Source: DATGUN01 sp035301285 (GTDB taxonomy: Bacteria; Bacillota; Bacilli; Bacillales; Amphibacillaceae). Taken from it: a stretch of DNA of 64,000 nt. The stretch spans positions 32,443 to 96,442 of the forward strand of contig DATGUN010000105.1 of assembly GCA_035301285.1 (NCBI GenBank). The letters are read 5' to 3'. Below the pieces are notes generated by a model that did no database searches, was not told where the DNA came from, and saw only the letters and a program-made list of their open reading frames with translations. Shown piece after piece: positions 1 through 10,024 of this stretch. The translations under genes were made by a program, and so were the position numbers. Within the stretch, counting starts at the first letter, position 1; each line of letters begins with the position of its first letter.

Positions 1-639
1 ATCGTTGAACGTTCGTGGGAAGGTTTTTCCTCGAAGGGCATTGAAGGAAAACATGGAATTCGGTCTGGAAATACGGGGGAAATATTTTTTGAAGATATCA
101 AAGTTCCAAAAGAAAATCGACTCGGAGAAGAAGGCGAAGGTTTTAAAATTGCCATGGCATCACTTGACAACGGACGTTTTACCGTAGCCGCCGGGGCCGT
201 CGGACAAATTATGGCTTGTCTTGAGGCAAGTACCGAGTACTGTCATGAACGTGAGACATTTGGAAAACCCATCGGAAAACACCAACTTGTCCAACAAATG
301 CTTGCAAAAATGGAAGCTGGCTATCAGATGAGCCAATTACTGGTGTACAAGGCAGGTGAATTGAAAAACAAAGGTGTCCGCAATACGCGCGAAACATCTT
401 TGGCAAAGTGGCAGGCTTGCGATTTTGCCAACAAAGCAGCGGACGATGCAATGCAAATACATGGGGCTTACAGCTATTCAGATGAATATCCCGTCGAGAG
501 ATACCTGCGCAATTCCAAAGCGCCCGTCATCTATGAAGGAACACGGGAAATCCATACCATTATGCAAGCTGAATATGTACTAGGTTACCGGAAGGACAAA
601 ACATTAAATAAAATGCTACCCGCTTGGGAAGGAAAATAA
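1..639 (+). CDS. Acyl-CoA dehydrogenase, C-terminal part (5' truncated by window edge)
   Basis: The reading frame is open from base 1 and ends at TAA 637-639, so only the last 212 residues are visible; the first ATG in frame (154) lies inside the conserved fold and is not the start. The visible part holds the middle beta-domain end (GNTGEIFFEDIKVP) and the C-terminal helical domain of flavin acyl-CoA dehydrogenases. The catalytic glutamate motif is present as YEGTREIH. The following IH, and SDEYPVERY before it, resemble glutaryl-CoA dehydrogenases (YEGT..IH) more than the YEGTSEIQR form of fatty acyl enzymes, but the N-terminal substrate pocket is missing, so the substrate is open. The gene lies 50 nt upstream of a gabD-like gene, probably in one transcript. 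Family is certain; glutaryl-CoA specificity is inference. Confidence 0.9.
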   Translation: MVERSWEGFSSKGIEGKHGIRSGNTGEIFFEDIKVPKENRLGEEGEGFKIAMASLDNGRFTVAAGAVGQIMACLEASTEYCHERETFGKPIGKHQLVQQMLAKMEAGYQMSQLLVYKAGELKNKGVRNTRETSLAKWQACDFANKAADDAMQIHGAYSYSDEYPVERYLRNSKAPVIYEGTREIHTIMQAEYVLGYRKDKTLNKMLPAWEGK

Positions 640-689
640 ACAGATTTGAAAATGACTATTGCTTGAATAAATAAGGAGGGAAAAGAGTC

Positions 690-2132
690 ATGCTGGAACA
701 TGTAACGAAAAGTATTTTCATAAACGGCGAGTGGAGAGAAGTCGAATCCAATAATACGGAAACCATCTATAATCCAGCAACGTTGGAAGCTATAACCGAT
801 GTTGCCAATGGCGGCATGCAGGAAACTCGTGATGCGATTGATGCTGCCAAGAGCGCTTTTCCCGCATGGAGCGAAATGTCTGGCAGAAAACGTTCACGCA
901 TCCTTTATAAAGCATCAGAATTAATGCATGAAAATGCCAAACAATTAGGTGAAATTTTGACAACAGAACAAGGAAAACCACTTCAAGAAGGAATCGGTGA
1001 AGTGAAAGGAGCTGCCAACTTTTTATTATGGTATGCAGAGGAAGCATCAAGGGCTTATGGTGAATGGCTTCCATCGTCTGTTTCATCAAAGCGCATGCTT
1101 GTCATCCCACAGCCAGTGGGCGTTGTTGGTGCGATAACACCTTGGAACTTCCCTTCATCCATGATTACGCGTAAACTTGGACCTGCCCTTGCAGCAGGAT
1201 GTACGGCTGTATTGAAACCATCGCCGGAAACGCCTCTTTCAGCGATTGAAATTGTAAAAATCTTTGAGAAAGCCGGAATGCCAGCTGGTGTGGTCAATCT
1301 CATCACAGGAAATGCAGAAGATATCGGAAAAGAAATGCTCGAAAATAAAGATGTCCGCATGATTACATTTACTGGATCGACAGATGTCGGAAAATATTTG
1401 ATGCGCGAAGGTTCTGCCCAAATGAAAAAAGTATCACTGGAACTCGGTGGACATGCTCCGATTATCGTATTTGATGACGCTGATTTGGATAAAGCTGCAA
1501 CGCTATCCCTTGCCAGTAAGTTCAGAAATAATGGTCAGACATGTATTTGTGCCAACCGTCTTTATGTCCATGAAGCGGTTGCCAAAGAATTCGCCAATAA
1601 ATTGAAGGAAAAAGTTGAGCAAATGAAAATCGGATCCGGTATGGAAGAAGGTGTCGATGTCGGACCACTTATTAACGAACAAGCCTCTGAAAAGGTGCAA
1701 AGCCATTTGGACGATGCTATTAAAAAAGGTGCACAAGTCATGACAGGTGGACATAAGTGGAATGGAAACATGAAAGGTTACTTTTATGAACCTACCGTTC
1801 TCAAAAATATTACGGATGATATGTTACTCATGAACGAAGAAACGTTCGGTCCATTGCTGCCCATCCAAACATTTACAGAAGATGATGTCGCCATCCAAAA
1901 AGCGAATGACACCAATTATGGTTTGGCTGCTTATATTTTCACCGAATCAACGTCGAGAACGTTACGTGTATCCGAAAAGCTCGAATATGGCATTGTCGGT
2001 GTCAACGATGTCTTCCCATCGATGCCTGAATCACCGTTTGGTGGTATTAAACAATCGGGCAACGGTAAAGAAGGCGGTCATCACGGAATGGAAGAATTCA
2101 TGGAACAAAAGTTCATTTCAATAGGCATTTGA
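690..2132 (+). CDS. gabD: NAD(P)-dependent succinate/glutarate semialdehyde dehydrogenase (GabD-like)
   Basis: 480-residue aldehyde dehydrogenase of the GabD class, oxidising a dicarboxylic semialdehyde (succinate or glutarate semialdehyde) to the acid in the cytosol. The Rossmann domain has PWNF (Asn153) and Lys176; the catalytic pair is Glu251 in SLELGG and Cys285 in GQTCICANR. A second cysteine two residues on (Cys287) matches the CxC arrangement used as a redox switch in some SSADHs. The C-terminus ends in the GabD-type SPFGGIKQSGNGKEGG stretch. ATG 690 follows AAGGAGGG at good spacing. It trails an acyl-CoA dehydrogenase gene, and the lysine-type operon nearby could supply glutarate semialdehyde; the preferred substrate cannot be read from sequence. 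A terminator follows. Confidence 0.9.
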   Translation: MLEHVTKSIFINGEWREVESNNTETIYNPATLEAITDVANGGMQETRDAIDAAKSAFPAWSEMSGRKRSRILYKASELMHENAKQLGEILTTEQGKPLQEGIGEVKGAANFLLWYAEEASRAYGEWLPSSVSSKRMLVIPQPVGVVGAITPWNFPSSMITRKLGPALAAGCTAVLKPSPETPLSAIEIVKIFEKAGMPAGVVNLITGNAEDIGKEMLENKDVRMITFTGSTDVGKYLMREGSAQMKKVSLELGGHAPIIVFDDADLDKAATLSLASKFRNNGQTCICANRLYVHEAVAKEFANKLKEKVEQMKIGSGMEEGVDVGPLINEQASEKVQSHLDDAIKKGAQVMTGGHKWNGNMKGYFYEPTVLKNITDDMLLMNEETFGPLLPIQTFTEDDVAIQKANDTNYGLAAYIFTESTSRTLRVSEKLEYGIVGVNDVFPSMPESPFGGIKQSGNGKEGGHHGMEEFMEQKFISIGI

Positions 2133-2189
2133 AACAAGAAGGCTGATCAAAATAATGTGACCGATGTGAAACATAGCAAATTTTCATTA

Positions 2190-2232
2190 AAATGATCCCG
2201 ATTAGCGAAAAATACTAATCGGGATCATTTTT
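2190..2232 (+). terminator. Rho-independent terminator after gabD, probably bidirectional
   Basis: A 16-bp perfect stem (2190-2205 with 2215-2230) closes a 9-nt loop and runs into T residues on the plus strand. It sits between the converging gabD and protease genes; the minus strand also has a TTTTAAT tail, so it may serve both. Confidence 0.85.
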
Positions 2233-2312
2233 AATGCATGTGGCATAGAAATCAAGTCATCTCAGAAACAGCCACATTCGGGACATATATTTAATTGTTT
2301 GCAAGCATCGGA

Positions 2313-5300
2313 TTACTGATTGATAAACAGTTTACCATCTGCCTCTTGACGTGTTTCGTTGCCATAATCGTCGGTTACTTTCACTTCAACAACACCACCA
2401 TCGGCTTCAACACCTTGTGGTACTGTCCAATAACCGACATAATGACCCTCAGATTCCTCCATCATTGGAAGCTCCGTGGCATTGGCAATCTGCTTTTCAT
2501 TATTTGTCAGTGGCATATGAATGAAGAAAGTTGGCTTCAATCCAGGCTCACTGTCAAATTCGATTTTCACGGATTCACCCGTCGATAGATCAACATCCTC
2601 ATCCGGAGTCAGGTTTTCGGCTTCTGGTGCATCATACTGCACATCGATTGTAATCGATTCAGTCGCCTCATTCCCTGCTTTGTCTGTCGCTACAACGTCA
2701 ATCGTATTTTCGCCGTTGTCCAATAGAATCCGTTTGGAATAATCCCCATCGGAGACATCTGCCTCTTCACCATTAACGGTTACTGTATCAAGGTTATCAT
2801 CCGCAACGGTTCCTTCAACGGTTACTGTTTCGCGATTGGTCTTGTCACCATCCGCCGGACTATCGATTGTCAATTCGGGGCTTTCTGTATCCAGTGTCAC
2901 TTCTACGGCTTCTGATTCGCCAGCATTGTCTCCATCTACTTGAGAAACGGCAACAAGTTCGTTGGCACCTTCTTCAAGTGTAGCTGGAACAGAGAAGTTA
3001 CCATCATCGTCAACCTCTACCGTATCAACTTCTTCACCATTGTTCTGCAGCTCTATCGAAGTTGTCGGAGAAGCTGTACCTTCTACGGTCACTTCTTCTT
3101 CGTTGGTGATATCTCCATCTTCTGGAGATTCAATGACGGGTTCTTCCACTTCATAATCCACGCGAGCGCGAATCATGTAATTTCCTTCATCTGCAGGAGA
3201 CGCTTCCCAATCACCACTTACATACTGATAGCTTCTTTCAGCATTCGGACTTGTCTCATCCGTTGCTAATCCTGGTGCTTCAGTATTTACAGCTGTCTGA
3301 ATATACACCATATAGAAATCATCATCGACAATGATGCTTTCATCTTCCAAATCGACAACTGTCCAGTCCGTTTCATCACGCACGGCTTCTGCATCTATAG
3401 GACCAGCTATCTTTTCACCCGGTAGACCATCTTCACCTGATGAATCCCACACTTCTACCTGGAATTCAGTACCACCTGGCTCAGGGAACTCTTCGCCCCA
3501 GAACTTAAAGACACCATCTGTTACGAGTGCTGTATCTTTACCCTCCGGTAGTGACATTTTGACTGCCCAGCCGTTACCCGCATCATAAAAGGCACGTGCG
3601 TTATCTGCAGTTCCGTCATCATAAGCGATTTCATCACCAGGATACGTGTAGAATGGTTCTAATTCTACATCAGCTTCTACGCCTTCTTCTGTCACAGTCA
3701 CATCTACTGTTGCACTGTGGAAGTCTTTCGCCATCACTTTCATTGTATACTCGCCCTCGTAGGCGGTTAATTCATAATGTCCATCCTCATCCGTTGTGAC
3801 AGGATCAACGTTTGCGTCTTCTTCAAGCAAGACAGTAGCATCTTCTACCGCATCTCCAGTGGATTCGTTTGTAATGGTACCTTGAACGACTCCATTCGCT
3901 TCCTCTTCCAAAGCAAAATTGGCTTCAGTTGTTTCGTCATCTTCTATAGAAACATCTTGCTCTTCTGATATATGACCATATGCTTCCGCCATTACTGTGA
4001 AGTCACCCGCTGGGTGCGTCAAGGAATAAGAACCATCTTCCGGATCGGTATTAACCGAACGATCCGTATCAACTACTGTAACGGTTGCATCGAGTGGTTC
4101 ACCTTCTGTAACGTCATCATTGACACCTACAGAGTCCTTGCCATCTTTGACAGGCTGAAGCTGGTTCGCATTGTCATCTACACCCATGACACCAAGTTTT
4201 ACTGAATCTTCTTCTGCATCCCCATCTTCTGATCCTTCACCTGATACATTCCCTTCCAATGTTCCCAGTCCATCTTCCAACGAACTGATGGCATTTTGGG
4301 CATCAACCAATCCTGCACCATAGCCATTATTTGGACTATCAGGGAATTCATCATCTGTAAGCGGTGTCGCTGTTGATGTCAACACTTCTTCCATCGCTTC
4401 CACACTTATATTGGAATTGACCTGACGTAAGAGTGCGGCAACACCAGATACCGCTGGGCCTGCCATCGAGGTCCCATCATTCAGGCCATATTCATCCCCT
4501 GGCATCGCTGAACGTATGCTGACCCCAGGTGCGGAAATATCCGGTTTGACTTCATCATATGGAGATGGCCCTTGCAAAGAGAAGTCCGCCAAATCATCAT
4601 CTTTATCAGTTGCACCTGTTGCAAATGATTCAGGATAGTTTGCAGGAGCTGCAATCGACTCTGGTCCGCCTGGGTTGAATAAATCAACGTTACCTGCGGA
4701 AAACTCAGGGAAGATTTCAGCATTACGCCATTCCTTTACAACATCACGATACCATTCATCAAGGCCGGGTCCACCGCCCCATGAGTTATTCACAACGTCT
4801 GGTGCCAAGTCAGCACGCTCATTGCCATCTTCATCTGTTGGCGCCATGATCCATTCAGCCGCATCAAGCAAATCGGCATCAGATCCACCAGCTTCTGTAA
4901 ATGCTTTAACTGAAATGAATTTCGCGCCTGGTGCTACACCTACCTGGTTGGAACCGTCTGATTCACCACCAACCATCGTTCCAATTGTATGTGTACCATG
5001 ACCTTGATCATCATATGGTTCACTTTCTCCAGCTGTTGCATCATACCAGCTGAAACTATGATCCACTTCATCACTTTCGCTATCATAGCCACGATATTTC
5101 TCTTTTAGTGCTGGATGATCCCATTGCACACCCGTGTCGATGGAAGCAATTACAGTTCCTGTCCCATCATAGCCCATGTCCCAAGCTTGTGGAGCATTGA
5201 CACGATCAACGTTCCATTCAATGTCATCATCATCGACCGGTTCTCCCTCTGTTTCAACAGGGGAAATGATTTCACGTTCTTCATTCGGCAAAATCTTTTC

Positions 5301-5792
5301 CACTTCATCGAAAGCAGAGATTTTTTGGGCTACTTCTTTTGTAGCTGTAACAGCCATAGCATTCACAATATAATATGAATGGACATTTTCAGCGTTACCA
5401 TCCTCTGCTGCCTTTGTCAAATAGCTATCAAGGCGTTGCTGCGATTCTGTAGCATGCGTCTTTAATTCGGAAATAACTGAAGAACGCTGCAAGAATTCAC
5501 TCTTTTTAGCGCTCAACTGATTACTTTCCGCTTTTTCCTGAGCTTCCTCTACCGCTTTATCCGTATCTGCCTTATCCTTAAGCTTGACGAGAAATGTCAC
5601 TTTCTCCGATTCCTCAAATTCATCGACTAGACGACTACTGACTTTAGATGTCGCCGTTTTCGAATTCACGAGCGATTCCTTTGTACTATCATTCGCCTCT
5701 GCACCTATCGTCCCTGGTGTGAAAAGGGAAAAAATCAATAAGATAGAGGCTATGATACTAAATGACCTGACTTGCCTTTTTCTTTTTGTCAA
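2313..5792 (-). CDS. bpr: Secreted multidomain subtilisin-like serine protease (bacillopeptidase F type)
   Basis: An extracellular S8 endopeptidase of 1159 residues. The likely start is TTG 5792, preceded by GGAGGGAGGAAGG; a longer frame from ATG 5828 would place that SD inside the gene. Order: basic N-region and hydrophobic signal peptide (about 4-32); I9-type inhibitory propeptide (about 60-175); S8 domain with Asp219 (SIDTGVQWDHP), His265 (GHGTH), oxyanion Asn368 (SAGN) and Ser442 (GTSMAGP); two carboxypeptidase-regulatory-like beta domains (about 570-720); a beta-rich segment; two or more bacterial Ig-like repeats each opening with SPADGD/SPEDGD and TVEGT; and a C-terminal beta domain. 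No LPXTG anchor. The mature chain is extremely Asp/Glu rich, as in halophile exoenzymes. B. subtilis Bpr is longer (about 1430) with the same plan. It would release peptides feeding the amino acid catabolic genes alongside. Confidence 0.9.
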   Translation of the reverse strand: MTKRKRQVRSFSIIASILLIFSLFTPGTIGAEANDSTKESLVNSKTATSKVSSRLVDEFEESEKVTFLVKLKDKADTDKAVEEAQEKAESNQLSAKKSEFLQRSSVISELKTHATESQQRLDSYLTKAAEDGNAENVHSYYIVNAMAVTATKEVAQKISAFDEVEKILPNEEREIISPVETEGEPVDDDDIEWNVDRVNAPQAWDMGYDGTGTVIASIDTGVQWDHPALKEKYRGYDSESDEVDHSFSWYDATAGESEPYDDQGHGTHTIGTMVGGESDGSNQVGVAPGAKFISVKAFTEAGGSDADLLDAAEWIMAPTDEDGNERADLAPDVVNNSWGGGPGLDEWYRDVVKEWRNAEIFPEFSAGNVDLFNPGGPESIAAPANYPESFATGATDKDDDLADFSLQGPSPYDEVKPDISAPGVSIRSAMPGDEYGLNDGTSMAGPAVSGVAALLRQVNSNISVEAMEEVLTSTATPLTDDEFPDSPNNGYGAGLVDAQNAISSLEDGLGTLEGNVSGEGSEDGDAEEDSVKLGVMGVDDNANQLQPVKDGKDSVGVNDDVTEGEPLDATVTVVDTDRSVNTDPEDGSYSLTHPAGDFTVMAEAYGHISEEQDVSIEDDETTEANFALEEEANGVVQGTITNESTGDAVEDATVLLEEDANVDPVTTDEDGHYELTAYEGEYTMKVMAKDFHSATVDVTVTEEGVEADVELEPFYTYPGDEIAYDDGTADNARAFYDAGNGWAVKMSLPEGKDTALVTDGVFKFWGEEFPEPGGTEFQVEVWDSSGEDGLPGEKIAGPIDAEAVRDETDWTVVDLEDESIIVDDDFYMVYIQTAVNTEAPGLATDETSPNAERSYQYVSGDWEASPADEGNYMIRARVDYEVEEPVIESPEDGDITNEEEVTVEGTASPTTSIELQNNGEEVDTVEVDDDGNFSVPATLEEGANELVAVSQVDGDNAGESEAVEVTLDTESPELTIDSPADGDKTNRETVTVEGTVADDNLDTVTVNGEEADVSDGDYSKRILLDNGENTIDVVATDKAGNEATESITIDVQYDAPEAENLTPDEDVDLSTGESVKIEFDSEPGLKPTFFIHMPLTNNEKQIANATELPMMEESEGHYVGYWTVPQGVEADGGVVEVKVTDDYGNETRQEADGKLFINQ

Positions 5793-6397
5793 AAATCCTT
5801 CCTCCCTCCAAATGTCAAACGCGTGCATATTTTTCGAAAATAGTAGTTCAATGCTTAAGAAAATGTGCTAAACATAAGGAAACGTTCTAAGTACCCCCCT
5901 CCCCTACTCAAGCATGCCTTGTAGGCGCTCCCTTTAACTACTACATCCACCGTAAACGAAAACAAACAAAAATGGTGTCGAATGTTGTCACTTTTTCCTC
6001 TTATATGTTAAATTGATAGATTTGGACTAATATTAAGTCATTTTAAATTAGGGAGAAACGACTAGTAAAATATATGGTAATCTATTGAATGCCTATCATG
6101 ATAGATTTAAACTGAGTAGGTCTAAATAGCCAGTGGTAAATATTGTGTATATAGGTCTTTGAAAATGATTCTTTTATACTACTGTTTATGTGGAAATAGG
6201 ACAGGAGATATTGAAATGCGTGTCGAAAACACAGGAAAGAAATCGATAAAAACAAAAAAACCCACTCTGAAGGATTCAGCACTACTATATATGTCTTATG
6301 ACTTAAATCACAAACATATTATCGACCTGTCCCATAACTTTAAGGGACATCTACAACAATGATATATACTCGCAGCCAAATTCAGGCAAAACCATAT
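5793..6397. other. Intergenic region between protease and iclR genes
   Basis: About 600 AT-rich bases hold the protease 5' region and the 3' end of the IclR transcript. A quasi-palindrome lies at 5903-5925 (outer arms CCTAC/GTAGG) in the likely protease leader. A weak hairpin TGTCCC...GGGACA at 6335-6352 could end the iclR transcript but lacks a T tract. Short frames here (for example 6159-6362) have no convincing RBS and no recognisable family. Confidence 0.5.
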
Positions 6398-7165
6398 CTA
6401 CATCTTGCCGACGTATCCCAATTGTCTTGAAATCAACTCAGCATTCCGTTTCGTGTTCTGTTTAATGGCATACAAATTATCACCTGCAAAATGACTTGAT
6501 AAACCACTGACTGCAAGTGCCGCAACAACTTCATTGAGGTGATTATATACGGGATACGAAATCCCTGTCGTATCGGCATCTTGCTCACCAACACTATATG
6601 CATAACCTGTTTTGCGGATGGTTGCCAGCTCCGACTGGAAATTTTCGATATTCCGTCCATGGCCTTGAATATAAGTGTTAAAAGAAGGTTCATTTAAGAT
6701 TTCGTCTTGCTTTTCTTCCGGTAAAAAAGCGAGCAATAATTTCGGTCCCGATCCAATGTATAATGGCAAACTTTTGCCGACACGTGTATATAGACGAAGT
6801 GCTCTAGTACTATCCACTTTTTCAATATAAGTCGCTTTGTTTTGATGGATAATGACTAAATGGATCACTTCATTGATTTCATTAGCCAATCGTTCCATAA
6901 AAGGCAAACTGATTTCCCGAAGTTCCAATTGGTTGGAGACCATCTGACCTAACTCAAGCAGTTTCAACCCTAGACGGTAGCGGCTATCATGGACATTATC
7001 TTTAATTTTATACAGAAATCCACTCGCTTCCAAAGTCGTCAATAATCGGTATACCGTTGGCTTCGGCATACCGGATAGATCCGCTATGTCTTTTAATGTC
7101 AGCTCAGGCCTATCTTCCGTAAATAATTCAAGAAGACCCAATGCCTTTTTTACACTTTGATTCAT
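6398..7165 (-). CDS. IclR family transcriptional regulator
   Basis: A 255-residue regulator. An N-terminal winged helix-turn-helix (about 5-65, with LTLKDIADLSGMPKPTVYRLL as recognition region) is followed by an IclR effector-binding domain (about 75-250; RLGLKLLELG, DSTRALRLYTRVGKSLPLYIGSGPK-like core). ATG 7165 is chosen because AGGGAG lies just upstream; the longer frame to 7306 overlaps the previous gene and adds residues foreign to the family. It is the last gene of the minus-strand run with the lysine dehydrogenase-like gene, 88 nt behind it and with no terminator between. Its likely target is the palindrome at 12887-12912 in front of the same run. The effector is probably a lysine or 2-oxoadipate pathway intermediate (inference). 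Confidence 0.9.
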   Translation of the reverse strand: MNQSVKKALGLLELFTEDRPELTLKDIADLSGMPKPTVYRLLTTLEASGFLYKIKDNVHDSRYRLGLKLLELGQMVSNQLELREISLPFMERLANEINEVIHLVIIHQNKATYIEKVDSTRALRLYTRVGKSLPLYIGSGPKLLLAFLPEEKQDEILNEPSFNTYIQGHGRNIENFQSELATIRKTGYAYSVGEQDADTTGISYPVYNHLNEVVAALAVSGLSSHFAGDNLYAIKQNTKRNAELISRQLGYVGKM

Positions 7166-7253
7166 ATGTACTGACTCCCTATATGATGTATCTGAAAAAT
7201 CAGCGGCCGGGACAAAAGTATCATTATTAAAATGTGCCCCAGCCCTATTTTGT

Positions 7254-8426
7254 TTAATGATGGACATGCTGTTTTTCGTGTTGCTCGGTTTCGTATATAT
7301 GAACATCCCGTTTTTTCATTTCATCGATATATACTTCCCCTGGTACGATTTGTTCAGGTGGATAGACACCCCGTTTTGAGATACTGCCATTGCCGATCAT
7401 TTGCGCAACAACTGAAATGGTGTTGGCTGTAGCACGTGCCATGGCTGTTACCTGAGTTTCGCGATCTTTATATGTCGTCATTTCATACGAATAGGTTGCA
7501 GGAGCGCCATTTTTCAGACCGGAAACCTCGACCCGGAGTAATACGGCATCGTCTTTTTCACCAAGTTCGACTATCGGATCGAGTACTTTCAACAGCACTT
7601 CACGGGGGTTGAGCTTTTCTCCATTTACATCCACTTCGTAATCCATCCTGGTCAAATTCAAATCAACCAGGAGCTTGAACTTTTCCGCATGTCCCGGATA
7701 ACGGACCGTTTTATATTCCAAAGTATTGAGATGCGGATAGGAAATGGATAATGTCGATGTGCCTCCCGATGTATGGAAAGCTTCCATCGGACCGAACTTT
7801 TCAAAGTGAACGCGCTCCACTTCTGTCAATGACTCAATTTCCTGCTTAATCCCATCGCGCATAATCAAAGCCGGATCAGTGTAATGATCGAATACACCTT
7901 CCATGGAAAAAACATGATTATATTCAAGGGGAGGTTCCGGACGGACAGGAATACCTCCAACAAATAGTTTGATTGATTCCGTTTTATCCAATTTCCCGAC
8001 GCCATAACCGGAGAGAATATTTATCATACCTGGTGCGACACCGAGATCGGGAATCAATGTGACCCCAGCTGATTTTGCATCGTCTTTCAAATCCAATACT
8101 TTATCAGTTATATGTCCGATGTGACCTCCCAGATCTACCGAGTTTACCCCGACTTTAATCGCTGTTTTGGCGACCGTTTCATTGAAGGAATAAAATAAGG
8201 CATTGATGATCACATCGAATTTCTGCATATAATCGGCTAAATCATCTTCATCTTTGGCATTCACCTGATATGCCGTTAACTTAGGAGATTTCAGCTGATT
8301 GACGACTTCCTGTGCTCGCTCTATATCCACATCCGCAAGACCTACTTCATGTACGTTTTCTGAGGCTGCCAAGTCTCTTACAGCTTCTTTTCCCATCAAT
8401 CCCGATCCTAATACACCTATTTTCAT
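7254..8426 (-). CDS. L-lysine 6-dehydrogenase-like (saccharopine dehydrogenase family)
   Basis: 390-residue NAD(P)-dependent dehydrogenase with an N-terminal Rossmann fold (LGSGLMGKEA, glycines 7, 9, 12) and the saccharopine dehydrogenase C-terminal domain. Its overall pattern (NALFYSFNETVAKTAI, VDLGGHIGHI, PDLGVAPGMINILSGYG, GGIPVRPEPPLEYNHVFS, FHTSGGTSTL) agrees with what I know of the Geobacillus L-lysine 6-dehydrogenase, which converts lysine to 2-aminoadipate 6-semialdehyde and ammonia and spontaneously cyclises. ATG 8426 is favoured by GAGGAG at 8-nt spacing; GTG 8435 is too close to it. It lies 62 nt after an aldehyde dehydrogenase gene suited to oxidise that semialdehyde. Other saccharopine-family amine dehydrogenases remain possible. 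Confidence 0.8.
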   Translation of the reverse strand: MKIGVLGSGLMGKEAVRDLAASENVHEVGLADVDIERAQEVVNQLKSPKLTAYQVNAKDEDDLADYMQKFDVIINALFYSFNETVAKTAIKVGVNSVDLGGHIGHITDKVLDLKDDAKSAGVTLIPDLGVAPGMINILSGYGVGKLDKTESIKLFVGGIPVRPEPPLEYNHVFSMEGVFDHYTDPALIMRDGIKQEIESLTEVERVHFEKFGPMEAFHTSGGTSTLSISYPHLNTLEYKTVRYPGHAEKFKLLVDLNLTRMDYEVDVNGEKLNPREVLLKVLDPIVELGEKDDAVLLRVEVSGLKNGAPATYSYEMTTYKDRETQVTAMARATANTISVVAQMIGNGSISKRGVYPPEQIVPGEVYIDEMKKRDVHIYETEQHEKQHVHH

Positions 8427-8488
8427 AAACAACACTCCTCGTCATAAGATTGATTCATACACATATACCTTTCAGCTTTCTTTTCACC

Positions 8489-9982
8489 TTAATTATCGAT
8501 CTGCGCCCGTTGTAATTTTCCACTATAATCGACATACACCGCTTTCCATTCCGTGAAGACATCCAACGCTTGCACACCTGAGTCACGGTGTCCATTGCCG
8601 GTTCCTTTTGTACCGCCAAATGGCAAGTGGATTTCGGCCCCTGTCGTTCCGGCATTCACATATACAATACCGGTGTCCAAGTCTCGCTGTGCTTTGAATA
8701 CACGATTAACATCAGCCGTAAAAATGGAACTGGATAAGCCGTAAGCGACATTATTATTGACCTCTATAGCTTCTTCAAAGCTTTTAACCGGTATCAAGGA
8801 TACAACCGGACCAAAAATCTCTTCGGTGGAAATGCGCATTTCTTTAGTGGCATCGGTAAACAATGTTGGTGCAAAATAATGCCCTTTATCATGGGAACCA
8901 CCGGTCAACTCGTGCCCACCAGCAAGTAACTTGGCCCCTTCTTCCTTCCCGATGTCCATATATTTTTTGATTTTATCCATCCCTTTTTGATTGATGATCG
9001 GCCCTACCTTATTCGATTCATCCAATCCATCACCGATTGTCAGATGTTCCATTTCCTCCAGGAGACGTTTTTCCAATTTTTCTTTGACATCTTCATGAAC
9101 AATTACCCTGCTGCAGGCTGTACATCTTTGACCACTTGTTCCAAAGGCACTCCAAAGGATTCCTTCGACAGCCAATTCAAGGTCCGCATCATCCATCACA
9201 ATGACAGCATTTTTGCCTCCCATTTCAAGCGAGACTTTCTTCAATTGGCGCCCACAGTCACCTGCTATATTACGGCCTGTATCATTGGAGCCGGTGAACG
9301 AAATAAGTTTGATGCCGTCATGGTGAACCATTGCATCACCTACATCACTGCCGGTGCCGAATACAACGTTGATGACACCTTTTGGCAATCCCGCTTCTTC
9401 GTAGATTTTCGTCATTTCATAAGCCATAATCGGGGTTTCAGTCGCTGGTTTCCAGACAACAGCATTACCTGCAATGATTGCCGGGAACGATTTCCATGAT
9501 GCGATTGCGATCGGGAAATTCCAAGGTGTGATAATGCCAGCTACACCAATCGGCGCACGTACACTCATAGCAAACTTATTATATAATTCGGCAGGTGTCG
9601 TCTGCCCGAAGAGGCGTCTACCTTCACCAGCCATATAGAATGCCATATCAATCCCTTCTTGGACTTCACCGCGGCCCTCCTCGATGACCTTTCCGTTTTC
9701 CATCGTCAACAGTTGGGCAAGTCTTTCTTTTCGCTCCTTCATCAGACTTCCGATTTTAAATAATACTTCTGCACGCATTGGGGCTGGAACAAGTGCCCAC
9801 TCCTTCTGAGCCTTTGTTGCTGCTTCTACAGCCGCATCGACAGAATCCTTTCCGGATAACGGCACCTCAACAATCGATTCATTTGTCGCTGGGTTGATCA
9901 CATGCCCATATTTTTCACCTTCTACCCACTTTCCATCAATATAGTTTGATAGTTTTTGTACCTCTAATAGTGATTTACTCAT
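8489..9982 (-). CDS. NAD-dependent aldehyde dehydrogenase, probable 2-aminoadipate semialdehyde dehydrogenase
   Basis: 497-residue ALDH superfamily enzyme: Asn154 (PWNF), Lys178, catalytic Glu253 (SLEMGGKN) and Cys287 (GTSGQRCTACSR). The C-terminal HLPFGGTKGTGNGHRDSG block and the GTSGQRCT catalytic loop recall ALDH7/antiquitin-like and related Bacillaceae enzymes acting on 2-aminoadipate 6-semialdehyde. ATG 9982 follows CCAGGAGG. It sits between the TPP enzyme (42 nt upstream) and the lysine 6-dehydrogenase-like gene. Role proposed: L-2-aminoadipate 6-semialdehyde (or its cyclic piperideine form) to L-2-aminoadipate. Glutarate semialdehyde is the obvious alternative substrate. Confidence 0.85.
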   Translation of the reverse strand: MSKSLLEVQKLSNYIDGKWVEGEKYGHVINPATNESIVEVPLSGKDSVDAAVEAATKAQKEWALVPAPMRAEVLFKIGSLMKERKERLAQLLTMENGKVIEEGRGEVQEGIDMAFYMAGEGRRLFGQTTPAELYNKFAMSVRAPIGVAGIITPWNFPIAIASWKSFPAIIAGNAVVWKPATETPIMAYEMTKIYEEAGLPKGVINVVFGTGSDVGDAMVHHDGIKLISFTGSNDTGRNIAGDCGRQLKKVSLEMGGKNAVIVMDDADLELAVEGILWSAFGTSGQRCTACSRVIVHEDVKEKLEKRLLEEMEHLTIGDGLDESNKVGPIINQKGMDKIKKYMDIGKEEGAKLLAGGHELTGGSHDKGHYFAPTLFTDATKEMRISTEEIFGPVVSLIPVKSFEEAIEVNNNVAYGLSSSIFTADVNRVFKAQRDLDTGIVYVNAGTTGAEIHLPFGGTKGTGNGHRDSGVQALDVFTEWKAVYVDYSGKLQRAQIDN

Positions 9983-10024
9983 GCATTATACCTCCTGGAA
10001 TAAATAGTAGTATCATTATGGGAT

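Noticed and set aside
5950..5963. cre-like CGTAAACGAAAACA upstream of the protease gene
   Set aside because: Two mismatches to the consensus, one in the core half, and no promoter placed next to it.
6159..6362. Possible 67-residue gene on the plus strand
   Set aside because: No RBS, no family resemblance and low-complexity composition in an AT-rich spacer.
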